Counted from the first letter of the stretch, positions 46,770-55,700 are shown. The stretch: 64,000 nt of DNA from Clostridia bacterium (GCA_017625095.1 JAGALQ010000020.1:1-64000), one strand, 5' to 3'. Program-made: numbers and translations. The notes: a model not told the origin generated them from the sequence alone.

Positions 46770-47538
46770 TTTCAAAAACCTTACCGTATGTAAGTTTTAC
46801 CGCCGCCTCATCGGGTCTGCACTCAAGAAGCCACATCGGCACATCCTGCGTGAGCCTGTCGAGCGTGCTGATTGAAGCCTGCAGACACTGTGCATCCCAA
46901 TGCGGCAGAAAAACATGCGGCATAAAAAGTTCGATTGCTTTTGCACAATCAAGCCTTGTGATTTTATTCTCTGTTGACTGCCTTAATATTACAATGCCGC
47001 TAAGTGCGGTTTTTGTATTGAGGCAATACTCAGACGAGCCTTTCCAAGGACAGCCGTAAGCATAAAAGCCGCCATCCGTAAAGCGGAGAAAGGCTTTATC
47101 GCCGTTGATTATGTCGGCACCCATAAACTTTTTCCAGAGCTGTGCCTGAGTCGTTTTACCAACACCCGAATAACCCGCAAAGACTATTCCTCTGCCGTCC
47201 AGATCGACAACAGAAGCGTGCATAAACAGCGTATTAAACCGCGCAAGCCGTGAGCATATCGCGGCAAGCGGCAACGAATGCTCGGAGCTGTCGGTTCTTT
47301 CAGTAAACACAGTGCAGTTCTTCCAATCGGCATCGGCAAGCATAAGCTCACCGTTTTCGAGCCTGAGCACGTGATCCGACGGCTTGTCTGTGTACTGTAT
47401 TCCGTGCACCGTACTCATCCGGTCAGCAAATTCAAGCTTAATCTCAGGCGATTCATCCGTTATATATTCAAAGCCCTTGACAAATTCGGAATAATCCGAC
47501 TGCCATTCAAGCGGAATATCCGCAATACGGATAATCAT
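46756..47538 (-). CDS. HPr-kinase-like P-loop ATPase of the peptide cassette
   Basis: The 260-residue protein has the P loop AGYSGVGKTTQAQLW (about residues 114-128) and ADIINGDKAFLRF, the same pattern as the protein at 7878-8726. It starts inside the precursor's stop (ATGA), so production follows that of the peptide. Known relatives in lasso-peptide clusters phosphorylate the peptide. Here the partner maturase is a radical SAM enzyme instead, so the product class differs. Confidence 0.75.
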   Translation of the reverse strand: MIIRIADIPLEWQSDYSEFVKGFEYITDESPEIKLEFADRMSTVHGIQYTDKPSDHVLRLENGELMLADADWKNCTVFTERTDSSEHSLPLAAICSRLARFNTLFMHASVVDLDGRGIVFAGYSGVGKTTQAQLWKKFMGADIINGDKAFLRFTDGGFYAYGCPWKGSSEYCLNTKTALSGIVILRQSTENKITRLDCAKAIELFMPHVFLPHWDAQCLQASISTLDRLTQDVPMWLLECRPDEAAVKLTYGKVFENGKN

Positions 47539-47807
47539 CCCAGTGTGTTGTAGCTCAGACAGTTGAAGAACGGCTCCATACCGTATGATCTGAGCTCGTT
47601 GTAATAATCGAGGAATTTGTTGGTTGTTGTCTTAACCTCAGCAGACATTACGCCCATATAGTATCCGCGGCAGCCGTCAACCTCGTGAGTGAACTTGATA
47701 ACAGCCGCACCCGATACCTCGGATATACCGCCGGATACAGCGGCAATGCCTTCCTTGATGTTGATTGCTATGAGTTTACTCTCGGGAACAACGTATGATT
47801 TTTTCAT
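47535..47807 (-). CDS. 90-residue precursor peptide, radical-SAM RiPP candidate
   Basis: The frame is open to 47951, but AAAGGAG lies 7 bases before the ATG at 47807, at the very end of the radical SAM gene. The resulting product starts MKKSYVVPESKLIAINI. The Y-x-x-P-x-x-x-L pattern fits leaders bound by PqqD-like RRE domains, and a PqqD gene is in the operon. A Gly-Gly at 26-27 may end the leader. The rest is a large, Tyr/Phe-rich core with Cys46 and Cys83, ending LSYNTLG. Size and place between maturase and kinase make it the likely substrate of the cassette. Confidence 0.8.
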   Translation of the reverse strand: MKKSYVVPESKLIAINIKEGIAAVSGGISEVSGAAVIKFTHEVDGCRGYYMGVMSAEVKTTTNKFLDYYNELRSYGMEPFFNCLSYNTLG

Positions 47808-47808
47808 A

Positions 47809-48858
47809 TCAATTCTCCTTTTTCCGAGTATAAATTTCGTAAAGTTTTTTTGCCATATTGCAAAGATCCTCCGACACCTTTTCGGGGTCAGAACTCTCTG
47901 CACAAAGTGCACCGGGGCAGCGCTGGCAAAACGCTTTCCATTCACAGCCACTGCACTGAGCAGGACTTTTTATTTTTTCAAGCTTTTCGTGCAGGCTGAT
48001 ACTGTCGTTTCTGAGGCTGCCCGACCAGCTTGTATAAGGTGTATTCATAAATGCGCAAAGCTGTATGTGACCGTTCCACGTTATCCAGAGCGATGTTCTG
48101 TAGCTTGCGCACCACGCAAAAGGTGATTTAAGAGGAGGAAACTTTGATCTTTCAAGCTCTTCAAGCGTCAGCTCTTCCGGGAAATCGCTGAACGCAAAGC
48201 GCGAGGTTTTTATGCTGTTGAGTGAACCTCTTGAAGAGTTCATTACCGATATTGTGTGCTGCATCGGCAGACCTTTTTCACGCGCGAATGCGTAGATCGC
48301 CTGAAGGTCATCGGCATTTTCTCTGACAACGGTTGAAGTAAGTATAAGCGGCACCTCTGCTTTTTTCAGCAGGTCAATAGCCTTTGATACCCTCGTGAAG
48401 CCGTCAGGTGAATTGCAGGTGCGCAGATATGTTTCGTTGCTTGCACCGTAAACGGTGATCTTCACACGGTAGGGCATACCGTACTCGCGGAATTTTTCAA
48501 TCGCGCTTTCATCTATGAGTGAGCCGTTTGAAAGCACCGTAATGAGGAACCCCATTCTGTTCAGCTCTGAGTAAATCCGCCAGAATTCGGGATGGACAAA
48601 GGGTTCACCGCCCGTAAGTGAGATTTCAAGCGTTCCCATTTCCTTTGCCTGACGTGCAATATTGAGCCATTCATCCGCACAGAGCACCCTGCCCTGTTTT
48701 TTTGCGCCCTCCTCATTGAGGTGAACGTAGCACATAACACAGCTGAAATTGCAGAAAGGTGTCAGTTCAAAAGTTATATTGAGCGGAACATTGTTTTCCC
48801 TCGCCCAACCTCTGAGTTGCTCCATATAGTTACCTGCAGAAAGTGAGCAATCCCTCAT
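47809..48858 (-). CDS. radical SAM/SPASM peptide maturase
   Basis: The 349-residue protein has the cluster motif CNFSCVMC (about residues 36-43), followed by YVHLNEE. Then come ISLTGGEPFVHPEF and C-terminal SPASM cysteines (CASYRTSLWITWNGHIQLC, then CSGCEWKAFCQRCPGALC). It overlaps the PqqD-like gene by 4 bases. Its sequence pattern resembles the enzyme at 6799-7875 (both CxxxCxxC-YVH). It presumably modifies the 90-residue peptide encoded immediately after it; the bond formed is unknown. Confidence 0.9.
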   Translation of the reverse strand: MRDCSLSAGNYMEQLRGWARENNVPLNITFELTPFCNFSCVMCYVHLNEEGAKKQGRVLCADEWLNIARQAKEMGTLEISLTGGEPFVHPEFWRIYSELNRMGFLITVLSNGSLIDESAIEKFREYGMPYRVKITVYGASNETYLRTCNSPDGFTRVSKAIDLLKKAEVPLILTSTVVRENADDLQAIYAFAREKGLPMQHTISVMNSSRGSLNSIKTSRFAFSDFPEELTLEELERSKFPPLKSPFAWCASYRTSLWITWNGHIQLCAFMNTPYTSWSGSLRNDSISLHEKLEKIKSPAQCSGCEWKAFCQRCPGALCAESSDPEKVSEDLCNMAKKLYEIYTRKKEN

Positions 48859-49124
48859 ATCAGGGCACCCTGTTCTTTAAGATTTTCGATAAATCTTTCG
48901 ACATCGGCGGTCGCCGTTAAGCTGTCAATTTCATAAGTGTCCGTAAGCACATTTACGAGCGTCGTAATATCCGCACCTTTTTCAAGCTCTTTCCACAGCA
49001 GTGCTCCGCTTTCGCTTAACGCAATCATACCGTGTATTTCGCTCGTCTGCGTGCCGACAGGGACAGCCATTGTGTTGCCGCCTATTTCACGGATTATGAA
49101 TCCGTCTTTTACTTTGTAGGTCAT
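48855..49124 (-). CDS. PqqD-like RRE peptide-binding protein
   Basis: The 89-residue protein has the PqqD winged-helix layout with ALSESGALLWKELEKGADI and LTDTYEIDSLTATADVERFIENL. These small proteins hold the leader of a precursor and deliver it to the radical SAM enzyme. It overlaps the maturase gene and starts 3 bases after the exporter gene, so all three are made together. Locus 1 (303-8726) lacks such a gene and might share it. Confidence 0.85.
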   Translation of the reverse strand: MTYKVKDGFIIREIGGNTMAVPVGTQTSEIHGMIALSESGALLWKELEKGADITTLVNVLTDTYEIDSLTATADVERFIENLKEQGALI

Positions 49125-49127
49125 AAT

Positions 49128-50852
49128 TCAAGTCTCCCTGTAAAGAGTAAGATTGCCGCTCTCATTAAGTCGATATACTCTGTTGCAGTAGTTGAGCATA
49201 CTGGGTCTGTGTGTTGTGATTATGCAGGTGCGGTTGGGGTAAGCCTTCATCATATTGCTGAGCACCTTTTCTTCCGTTTCGGCATCAAGTGCACTTGTCG
49301 CCTCATCCATAACAAGTATGGGAGCTTCACGCAGCAACGCACGCGCGATTGAGATGCGCTGGATCTGACCGTCGGAAAAATTCACGCCTCTTTCCCTTAT
49401 AGGTGTATTTATTTTTTCGGGAAGTTTGTCGATAAAGCTCCACGCCTCAGCAATACGCAGCACCTCTTCAAGCTCTTCGTCAGTTGCCTCGGGGCGGACT
49501 ATACGGAGATTATCTGCTACAGTACCTGAGAAAACTGCGTTGCCCTGTGGCACATAAGAGCAGAAGCGCCTTGTACTGTCGGAAATATCGAGAGTTTCGT
49601 CATGTTTTGTCGTTACTGTCATCCTGCCTGAATCGGGAGTTACGAGGCCGAGAATAAGACGGAGGATTGTTGTTTTGCCCTCTCCTGAAGGGCCGACAAG
49701 AGCTATTGTTTCGCCGGGTGACGCCGAGAAGGATATATCGTTAAGCACAGCCTGATCCGCACCGATATATGTGTATGTTACATTTTCTGCGCTGACAGTC
49801 AGACCGTCAGCCTCGGCGCTTTCTCTTATCTTTTCAGCTTTTTTGCCGTCCTTATCGTTTTCAAGCGAGAGGTCGGTTATTTCCATAACTCTGCCGGCAG
49901 CCGTTGCAATTGAAATTGCCGACGGAAAAAGACCGACAAGGGAAGAAAAGGAAGATGTCAGCTGACCTGAAACCTGGAGGAAAAGAAGCATTGTACCGTA
50001 GCTGATTGCACCCGACCAGAGTCTGTAGACACCCCAGCCGTAGCAGCTGTATGAAACGATAAGACCTATAAGCGACAGACAGAATGACATTATCAGCGAA
50101 AATTTGTCCTGTTCGAGTCTGATGGAGCGGTACTGCTCAAGATAACCGCGCATACGGCTGACATACTGGCCTGTGATGTTAAAAGCCTTGATGGTCTGCA
50201 GATTCTGCACGGATTCCGAAATGTAGGAAAGCACCGTACCGTTTATTTCGCGGCTCTGTTTGTTGTACTTGCGTATGGTTTTGGTTGAAAACCTCGAAGT
50301 GAGGACAAGGAAAGGCGCGCTCATAAGAGCAAATATCGCCATTGTGGGGTCGTAATAAAGCACAAGAGCCAGACAACCGATAAAGGTTGTAATCTTCGTG
50401 AAAATACCGGGAATAAAAGTGACTATGCTGTTTGATACGGCGCCCGCATCTCCCTCAACCCTGTTGAGAAGGTCGCCCGAATGGTATTTGCCGATACGGC
50501 TCCAATCGGAAAAAATAATATGCTCATAAACGTTGCTTCGCACCTCATTGTTGACCTTTGTGCCGACAACGGTAGCAACACGCGACATTGCTGTGTTGAA
50601 AACAATCTGGAACACGGCACATCCCACAGCAACGGCAGCACTGCTCAACAGATTCTGCGTATTGCGGGAAACAACAGCATCAATAAGGTGCTTTGAAGCA
50701 ACACTCACACCAAGACCCGTAACCGTGCACACGATTCCGATGACAATATATATAAATATTTGCGCCTTATATTTTGAGACATAGCGCAAAAGCCATTTCC
50801 ACTCTTTGGTGAGAGAGCGGAACAAAGCTTTGTATTCACCCGGTTTCTTCAT
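49128..50852 (-). CDS. ABC exporter with fused membrane and ATPase domains
   Basis: The 574-residue protein (start at the ATG at 50852 behind AGGAAAGAG; an upstream TTG is less likely) has six membrane helices then an ATPase domain. That domain has Walker A LVGPSGEGKTTIL, the signature NFSDGQIQRISIARALL, Walker B ILVMDEATSALD and H-loop ITTHRPS. It lacks a C39 peptidase domain, so any leader is removed by another protein. It is first in the peptide cassette and probably exports the finished peptide. Confidence 0.88.
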   Translation of the reverse strand: MKKPGEYKALFRSLTKEWKWLLRYVSKYKAQIFIYIVIGIVCTVTGLGVSVASKHLIDAVVSRNTQNLLSSAAVAVGCAVFQIVFNTAMSRVATVVGTKVNNEVRSNVYEHIIFSDWSRIGKYHSGDLLNRVEGDAGAVSNSIVTFIPGIFTKITTFIGCLALVLYYDPTMAIFALMSAPFLVLTSRFSTKTIRKYNKQSREINGTVLSYISESVQNLQTIKAFNITGQYVSRMRGYLEQYRSIRLEQDKFSLIMSFCLSLIGLIVSYSCYGWGVYRLWSGAISYGTMLLFLQVSGQLTSSFSSLVGLFPSAISIATAAGRVMEITDLSLENDKDGKKAEKIRESAEADGLTVSAENVTYTYIGADQAVLNDISFSASPGETIALVGPSGEGKTTILRLILGLVTPDSGRMTVTTKHDETLDISDSTRRFCSYVPQGNAVFSGTVADNLRIVRPEATDEELEEVLRIAEAWSFIDKLPEKINTPIRERGVNFSDGQIQRISIARALLREAPILVMDEATSALDAETEEKVLSNMMKAYPNRTCIITTHRPSMLNYCNRVYRLNESGNLTLYRET

Positions 50853-50899
50853 AATTCTCTTTCCTGACAATTAAACATATTTACAGTTATACATTTTGA

Positions 50900-50928
50900 A
50901 TTATAGCATAGTGCTAATGCTTTTTCAA
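50900..50928 (-). promoter_or_regulatory. promoter of the peptide cassette and downstream capsule genes
   Basis: Minus-strand TTGAAA, 17-base spacer and TATAAT give a near-consensus sigma-A promoter with extended -10 TGCTATAAT. The spacer holds GCATTAGCACTATGC, an inverted repeat (GCAT/ATGC) that could be an operator. The TATGCTATAAT end is shared with the promoter at 8762. Confidence 0.75.
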
Positions 50929-50981
50929 TATAAACTTATAATATATATCTTTTTCTCAAGTTTATGTATGCTTTAAAATAA

Positions 50982-51021
50982 ATAAGACAGCACCGTTCAT
51001 CGCTGCACAGCACTGTCTTAT
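50982..51021 (-). terminator. terminator after the second BY-kinase gene
   Basis: ATAAGACAG and CTGTCTTAT pair at the base of a longer imperfect hairpin 30 bases after the stop of the upstream gene, with TTATTTT following on the minus strand. It separates the regulatory Wzz/BY-kinase block from the peptide cassette. Confidence 0.65.
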
Positions 51022-51051
51022 AACAAATTTCGTATACTGAATTAAGCACAA

Positions 51052-52530
51052 TCAGGAGCGATATCGCCTACCCTTATCTTTTTGACCGTAACCGCTTTTG
51101 CCGTAGCCGTAGCGATAATATTTATGGTAACCGCCGTATTTGTAATAGCTGCCGTAGCCGCCCAGACCACCGGCTGCGCCGTTGAGGATACAGCCGAGGA
51201 ATCTCGCATCGGTTTCAAGAAGCATATTGATACCCGAACGGATAGAATTCTGCATAACGGCATCCTGCCTGATCACATACAGAATCGCATCGGCAGCACC
51301 TGCGATAATTGCGGCATCGGAAATAACTCCGCAAGGCGGTGTGTCGATAAGTATGATGTCGTATTCGGCTTTTAAACCGTCGAGCATATCGGCCATGCCT
51401 GATGTACGTATAACCCTCTGAAGCGAAACAGGAGATGAATCAAATGTGAGAAGGTCAAAGTCCAGTGTTTCAATATGACTGATACTGAATTTTGACTCTT
51501 TATCAGTCCTGACCGTCTTAAGTTCTTCATTTCTGAGCACAAATGCAATACCTGAATTTCGAAGGTCGCAATCAATTACAAGCACCTTCTTTTCGCTTCG
51601 CGCGAAAATTGCGGCAAGATTAGTCGTAACAATCGATTTGCCCTCATTAGGCGCCGTGCTGGTAACAATAACTGTTTTTTCGCCATCCTTAAGAGCACTC
51701 TGCACGGATGTACGCAAAAGCCTGAGCGATTCCATAAAGCCACTGCCGATAAGCGGATTGGTGAGAATAATATCCGTGTTGATTTCACGGCGGTACTTTT
51801 TGAATATAACCTGCGGCAATATGCCTATACAGTGCTGATTGAGTATATTGCGTATATCCTCTTTTGTACGGATTGTTTTACGCAGAATTGCATAAATCAT
51901 AATCCATGCCACACCGAGAAGAAGGCCTACGGCAGCAGTCGTAATCACGGATTTCTGCCATGCCATTCTGTTTGACGGAGAGGTCGGCAGAACCGGCTCG
52001 TTTATCATCAGAAGCTTTGTGCGACCGATAATATAATCGGCAACAGAGCTGTAGTTATCAATAACCGACAGCAACGTTTTGTACGTCAGCTCCGGATCGT
52101 CGCCTTGAGCTGTAAGGGTAACCATATTCGTGCCCGTAACACACTTTGCCGTAACGGTTGCCGGCATAACAAGCACACCAAGATCATCGCAAACCTGCAT
52201 TTTGAGAACAGAGTTTCCGACAACGAAGGGAAAAACAGTTGCAAGCTGGTCAGCCGTATCCCTGTTATAGTAGAAAGAATATGCAGAAACGCCGCCCTTG
52301 CCCGAAAGCACCTTGTTCTCTGTCTGGACGGTAAAAGTTGCAGTTACGGTATACTCCGGAACAAAGCGTACATAGCTCCTGTAAAACTGAAAACCGCCGA
52401 ACACAACGGCAAGCACAATCGCTATCCATCCGAACTTGATTACTCCGCGCCAGAGGTCGCTGAGCAACACCTTTATTTCTACACTGGAAGCGGCTTCGTT
52501 AGCTTCATTTGTTATCTTTTTGTCATCCAT
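51052..52530 (-). CDS. Wzz/BY-kinase fusion (tyrosine kinase, capsule chain length control)
   Basis: The 492-residue protein has an N-terminal Wzz domain with two flanking membrane helices, then a cytoplasmic bacterial tyrosine kinase domain: Walker A TAPNEGKSIVTTNLA, Walker A' VLVIDCDLRNSG and Walker B DIILIDTPP. The C-terminal tail is very rich in Tyr and Gly (YGSYYKYGGYHKYYRYGYG), the usual autophosphorylation cluster. It regulates polymer length and export. It is the second such protein in tandem. Confidence 0.93.
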   Translation of the reverse strand: MDDKKITNEANEAASSVEIKVLLSDLWRGVIKFGWIAIVLAVVFGGFQFYRSYVRFVPEYTVTATFTVQTENKVLSGKGGVSAYSFYYNRDTADQLATVFPFVVGNSVLKMQVCDDLGVLVMPATVTAKCVTGTNMVTLTAQGDDPELTYKTLLSVIDNYSSVADYIIGRTKLLMINEPVLPTSPSNRMAWQKSVITTAAVGLLLGVAWIMIYAILRKTIRTKEDIRNILNQHCIGILPQVIFKKYRREINTDIILTNPLIGSGFMESLRLLRTSVQSALKDGEKTVIVTSTAPNEGKSIVTTNLAAIFARSEKKVLVIDCDLRNSGIAFVLRNEELKTVRTDKESKFSISHIETLDFDLLTFDSSPVSLQRVIRTSGMADMLDGLKAEYDIILIDTPPCGVISDAAIIAGAADAILYVIRQDAVMQNSIRSGINMLLETDARFLGCILNGAAGGLGGYGSYYKYGGYHKYYRYGYGKSGYGQKDKGRRYRS

Positions 52531-52547
52531 AACAATAACCGCTCCTT

Positions 52548-54053
52548 TTAGTTAAATGATGTTTTGTCCAGATCTCCGGCTGAGAAATCTTCATCCGGGA
52601 TGTCTTCTGCCGAAACAGGAAAACTGTTGAATTTCGAATGATTTTTATAGTAAGTGGAATAGCCGTAATAACCCGTTTCGTCACTGCCCATCTGACCAAA
52701 CAGTGTGAAGGGCTTGTATACATTATTCAGAATACAGCCTGCGAGCTTGCCGCCGGCATCTGAAATTGAGAGAATTGCATCGTTTATATCCTGAACCGGA
52801 ACAACGTCGGTTCTGATAGCAAGCAGCACACCGTCAACAAGTGAGGACACTGTAATTGCGTCTGCTGAAACGGATGCGGGAGGTGTATCGATAATAACAA
52901 AATCCACCTTCTCACGCAGCACCTCGATACACTGACCGAGCACATCATTCTGAAACAAATCGGATGATTCGGAATGAGCTTTTTTGTTGAACGCAATCAG
53001 GAGATCGCTCTTTCTGTAGCGGAAGAAATTGAATTTGCTGAATGCAACCTTCTGAGACAAAACATCGGAAAAATCCGTTTCGATCTCTTCTTTGAATTCA
53101 AATATCTTATGCATTGAAGGCTTACGCACATCAAGGTCGAGCAGTACAACACGGTATCCTCTGTTTGAAAGAGCAATGGCTAAATTGGCTGCAATTGTTG
53201 ATTTACCTTCGTTTTCCGCAACGCTGATAATCTCAAAGACACGCTCATCCTTGTTTCTTTTTGCATACTCAAGCTTTGTTGCAATCCTCTGAAAATCCTC
53301 GCTAAATTTCAGACTCGAGTAAGCGTCATTAATAAGCATAGAGCGTTTCTTGTGCTGCAACATCTCTTTAAAAGAACGGTGAGGTCGCTCATGCGATACC
53401 GTACCGATAAGATCACCGTCGATTTTATCTGAAAAGCCTTTTTCTTCCTTGACGGTTTCTCTCATGAGTGAAAAGAGCACTATGAGTCCTGCAACAAAAA
53501 CCATCGCCAGCAGAACAATATGGTTTCTGTATCTGGTCAGAACGGAGTTTGATGGAGACACAGGCATTCTCGGAGCAGACAGCACATCAATTACTGCATC
53601 GGTAAATACAAACTCTGAAACCTTCGGGTAAACCTCAAGCACGGATGAAAGCAGCTTAAATGCCGTTTCGGGATCGGTTGACTTGACATTTATATTCATT
53701 ATGTTTGTTGAACCGTTGATCTCTGCAGAAATCGTTCCGTTAAAGCTGTCGTAACCAAGATGCTCCGCTGCAAGCTTTTTGAGTGACTGCTGCTTGAAAA
53801 CCTCTGTAAAAATGGTTGCCATTTCGGACGATGCGGAAAGGTTGCTGTACATGCCGGAGGTTCCTGCCTTTGAGCGCACGACAAGCACAGCACTGCTTGT
53901 ATATGTCGGTGTATACACACTTTTTTCAAAGACGTTTATACCCATCCACGCAATTATTGCGGCAAGAATTATCGCCCAAAAATTGCGGATAAGGTCTTTA
54001 ATCAGGCTGTTCCATTCAAACGTTATCGAAAAATTTGAGTTTCTGTTTTTCAA
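52548..54053 (-). CDS. Wzz/BY-kinase fusion, first copy
   Basis: The 501-residue protein has the same layout: Wzz domain (AIILAAIIAWMGINVF helix), kinase with Walker A SVAENEGKSTIAANLAIAL, Walker A' VVLLDLDVRKPS and Walker B DFVIIDTPPAS. The C-terminal Tyr cluster is shorter (TGYYGYSTYYKN), followed by an acidic tail. The two copies in tandem may form mixed complexes or serve two polymers. Confidence 0.93.
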   Translation of the reverse strand: MKNRNSNFSITFEWNSLIKDLIRNFWAIILAAIIAWMGINVFEKSVYTPTYTSSAVLVVRSKAGTSGMYSNLSASSEMATIFTEVFKQQSLKKLAAEHLGYDSFNGTISAEINGSTNIMNINVKSTDPETAFKLLSSVLEVYPKVSEFVFTDAVIDVLSAPRMPVSPSNSVLTRYRNHIVLLAMVFVAGLIVLFSLMRETVKEEKGFSDKIDGDLIGTVSHERPHRSFKEMLQHKKRSMLINDAYSSLKFSEDFQRIATKLEYAKRNKDERVFEIISVAENEGKSTIAANLAIALSNRGYRVVLLDLDVRKPSMHKIFEFKEEIETDFSDVLSQKVAFSKFNFFRYRKSDLLIAFNKKAHSESSDLFQNDVLGQCIEVLREKVDFVIIDTPPASVSADAITVSSLVDGVLLAIRTDVVPVQDINDAILSISDAGGKLAGCILNNVYKPFTLFGQMGSDETGYYGYSTYYKNHSKFNSFPVSAEDIPDEDFSAGDLDKTSFN

Positions 54054-54059
54054 GTTTTA

Positions 54060-54884
54060 TCACTCCTCTACAACAACGGTCAGAATAGAATGACCCTCAT
54101 AACCAGTGGTGGTCGTAATGTAATAGTGAACGTTATAGGTACCGGGCACATTACTGTCAAAGTTGGTGGAAATAAGCATTCCGTAATCCTTCATAACAAC
54201 ACCGTCGATTGTGACCTCTTTGATGAAGCTTTCGAAGTCGGGTCTCTGATCACCCTTCTTGAGATAAATCAGACTCTTCTTAAGCGCAATCTGGGGTGCC
54301 ATTGTTTCGTTACCCTCAACGTGCACTGTAATATCAAGGAAAATTGTGTCACCCATGCTGTTTGAAACCTGAAGCGAAACATTGAAAACGCCAGGTGTAT
54401 TTTCGACGTAATCGGTTGCAAGAACGGTTACCTTATCACTTATATCGCCGTCAATACAGTCTCTTGCACCTACAGCCTCGTGAATATCCATCTCCTCTTC
54501 AACCGAATAAACAAGAACACGTCTCATATAAAATTCGGGTGAAGTATAGTCTGTGTATTCAAGTGTTCTCGTTGCCTTTGCAACATGGTTATCGTTATCC
54601 ATAACAGCGTAAGTAACCATACAGACACCGGGGCGGATGAACTTTGAAACAGATTCAACAATAACCTTGTCCGTTATGTCACCATCCTTGCCGTCGGTTG
54701 CGGTTATACCTGCAAGCATCTTCTCTTCGGGATCGTGTATGCTGATCTTGAGAGGCTCCTGCGGAACTGTGATTGTCGGCTCTGTTCTGTCGGTTGTAAT
54801 TCTGTCCGCAATTGAAAAAGCGACAAACGCAACAAACGTCACCGCAAATAAAATCATTATTGCTTTTTGAAGTATTTTAATCAT
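54060..54884 (-). CDS. membrane-anchored Ig-like repeat protein of the capsule operon
   Basis: The 274-residue protein has one N-terminal membrane helix (AIMILFAVTFVAFVAFSIA) and then three beta-sandwich repeats of the DUF5011/HYR kind (ITATDGKDGDITDKVIVES, VGARDCIDGDISDKVTVLA). It faces outward and probably interacts with the polymer or the Wzz/kinase complex, given its place between the PHP phosphatase and the kinases. No catalytic motif is seen. Confidence 0.75.
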   Translation of the reverse strand: MIKILQKAIMILFAVTFVAFVAFSIADRITTDRTEPTITVPQEPLKISIHDPEEKMLAGITATDGKDGDITDKVIVESVSKFIRPGVCMVTYAVMDNDNHVAKATRTLEYTDYTSPEFYMRRVLVYSVEEEMDIHEAVGARDCIDGDISDKVTVLATDYVENTPGVFNVSLQVSNSMGDTIFLDITVHVEGNETMAPQIALKKSLIYLKKGDQRPDFESFIKEVTIDGVVMKDYGMLISTNFDSNVPGTYNVHYYITTTTGYEGHSILTVVVEE

Positions 54885-54890
54885 ATTCGG

Positions 54891-55616
54891 TCACTGTATT
54901 TCATCGTTATTTATAACACGTTTCGGATTGATTCCGAAAAGCAAGTCTGCATATTCGTAAGAGAAATTTTCGCATACAAATTCGTGAGCCTGTGAGAGAT
55001 CGGGAGTGCGGCTGTACTGGCTGTGAGCATCGCTGGCAACAAAATCTGCAAGCTGATTCTTAAGTATGCTTTCGGCTGATCTTTTGGGTTTTGTGCCGAA
55101 ATCTCCGCTGATGCTGCCGGAGTTTATCTGAAGCAATGCACCGAGCTGTCTGAGCTTTGCGGCGGCATATTTGTCTTCAGCAACAAAAGCATACCGCTCA
55201 GGGTGAGCCACAATCGGAACATAGCCCTCACTCACAAGTGCTGAAATTTTTTTATACGCTTCATCGGCACGCTCATAAAAATCAAGCTCAACCAGAGCAT
55301 ATCTCGAGCGGTTGAGGGTAATCAGTTCGTTTCGTCTGAGCAGCTGCAGAAAGCCTTCTTCAAGATAAATCTCCTGACCGCTGTAAACCTTCAGCTTAAC
55401 TCCGCGACCATCTAGCTTTCTTTGAAAATCGGAGAGCTTCTGTTCAAGCTGCGTACTCCAAAAATTTTCAAAATAATGCGGCATATTGCAGTGGGGCGTT
55501 GCAAAGATTGCCTTTGTGCCGTTTCCGGTGGCAAGCTGCGCCATTTCGAGAGAGTCCGTCATATCGCCGGAGCCGTCGTCAACACCGTGCAGAATATGAC
55601 AATGGATATCTACCAA
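54891..55616 (-). CDS. CpsB/CapC-type PHP tyrosine phosphatase
   Basis: The 241-residue protein starts at TTG 55616 behind GGGGGAG. It has the PHP metal motifs DIHCHILHGVDDGS, ATPHCN, VAHPERY and SDAHSQYSRTPDL. Such enzymes dephosphorylate the BY-kinase tyrosine tails. It is the first gene behind the TTGACA promoter at 55672-55700, opening the capsule regulatory block. Confidence 0.92.
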   Translation of the reverse strand: MVDIHCHILHGVDDGSGDMTDSLEMAQLATGNGTKAIFATPHCNMPHYFENFWSTQLEQKLSDFQRKLDGRGVKLKVYSGQEIYLEEGFLQLLRRNELITLNRSRYALVELDFYERADEAYKKISALVSEGYVPIVAHPERYAFVAEDKYAAAKLRQLGALLQINSGSISGDFGTKPKRSAESILKNQLADFVASDAHSQYSRTPDLSQAHEFVCENFSYEYADLLFGINPKRVINNDEIQ

Positions 55617-55671
55617 TTTCTCTCCCCCTTTTATTACAATAAACTATAATTGAATATTAAAACACATTATA

Positions 55672-55700
55672 ATAATATTTTGTGGCGAGTGTTTTGTCAA
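55672..55700 (-). promoter_or_regulatory. consensus sigma-A promoter of the capsule regulatory operon
   Basis: Minus-strand TTGACA, 17-base spacer and TATTAT lie 56 bases before the PHP phosphatase start. It is one of the strongest promoters in the window. Confidence 0.8.

Noticed and set aside
45124..50852. Lasso-peptide cluster
   Set aside because: Kinase and nucleotidyltransferase fit, but there is no asparagine-synthetase-like cyclase or transglutaminase-like protease, and a radical SAM enzyme is present instead.
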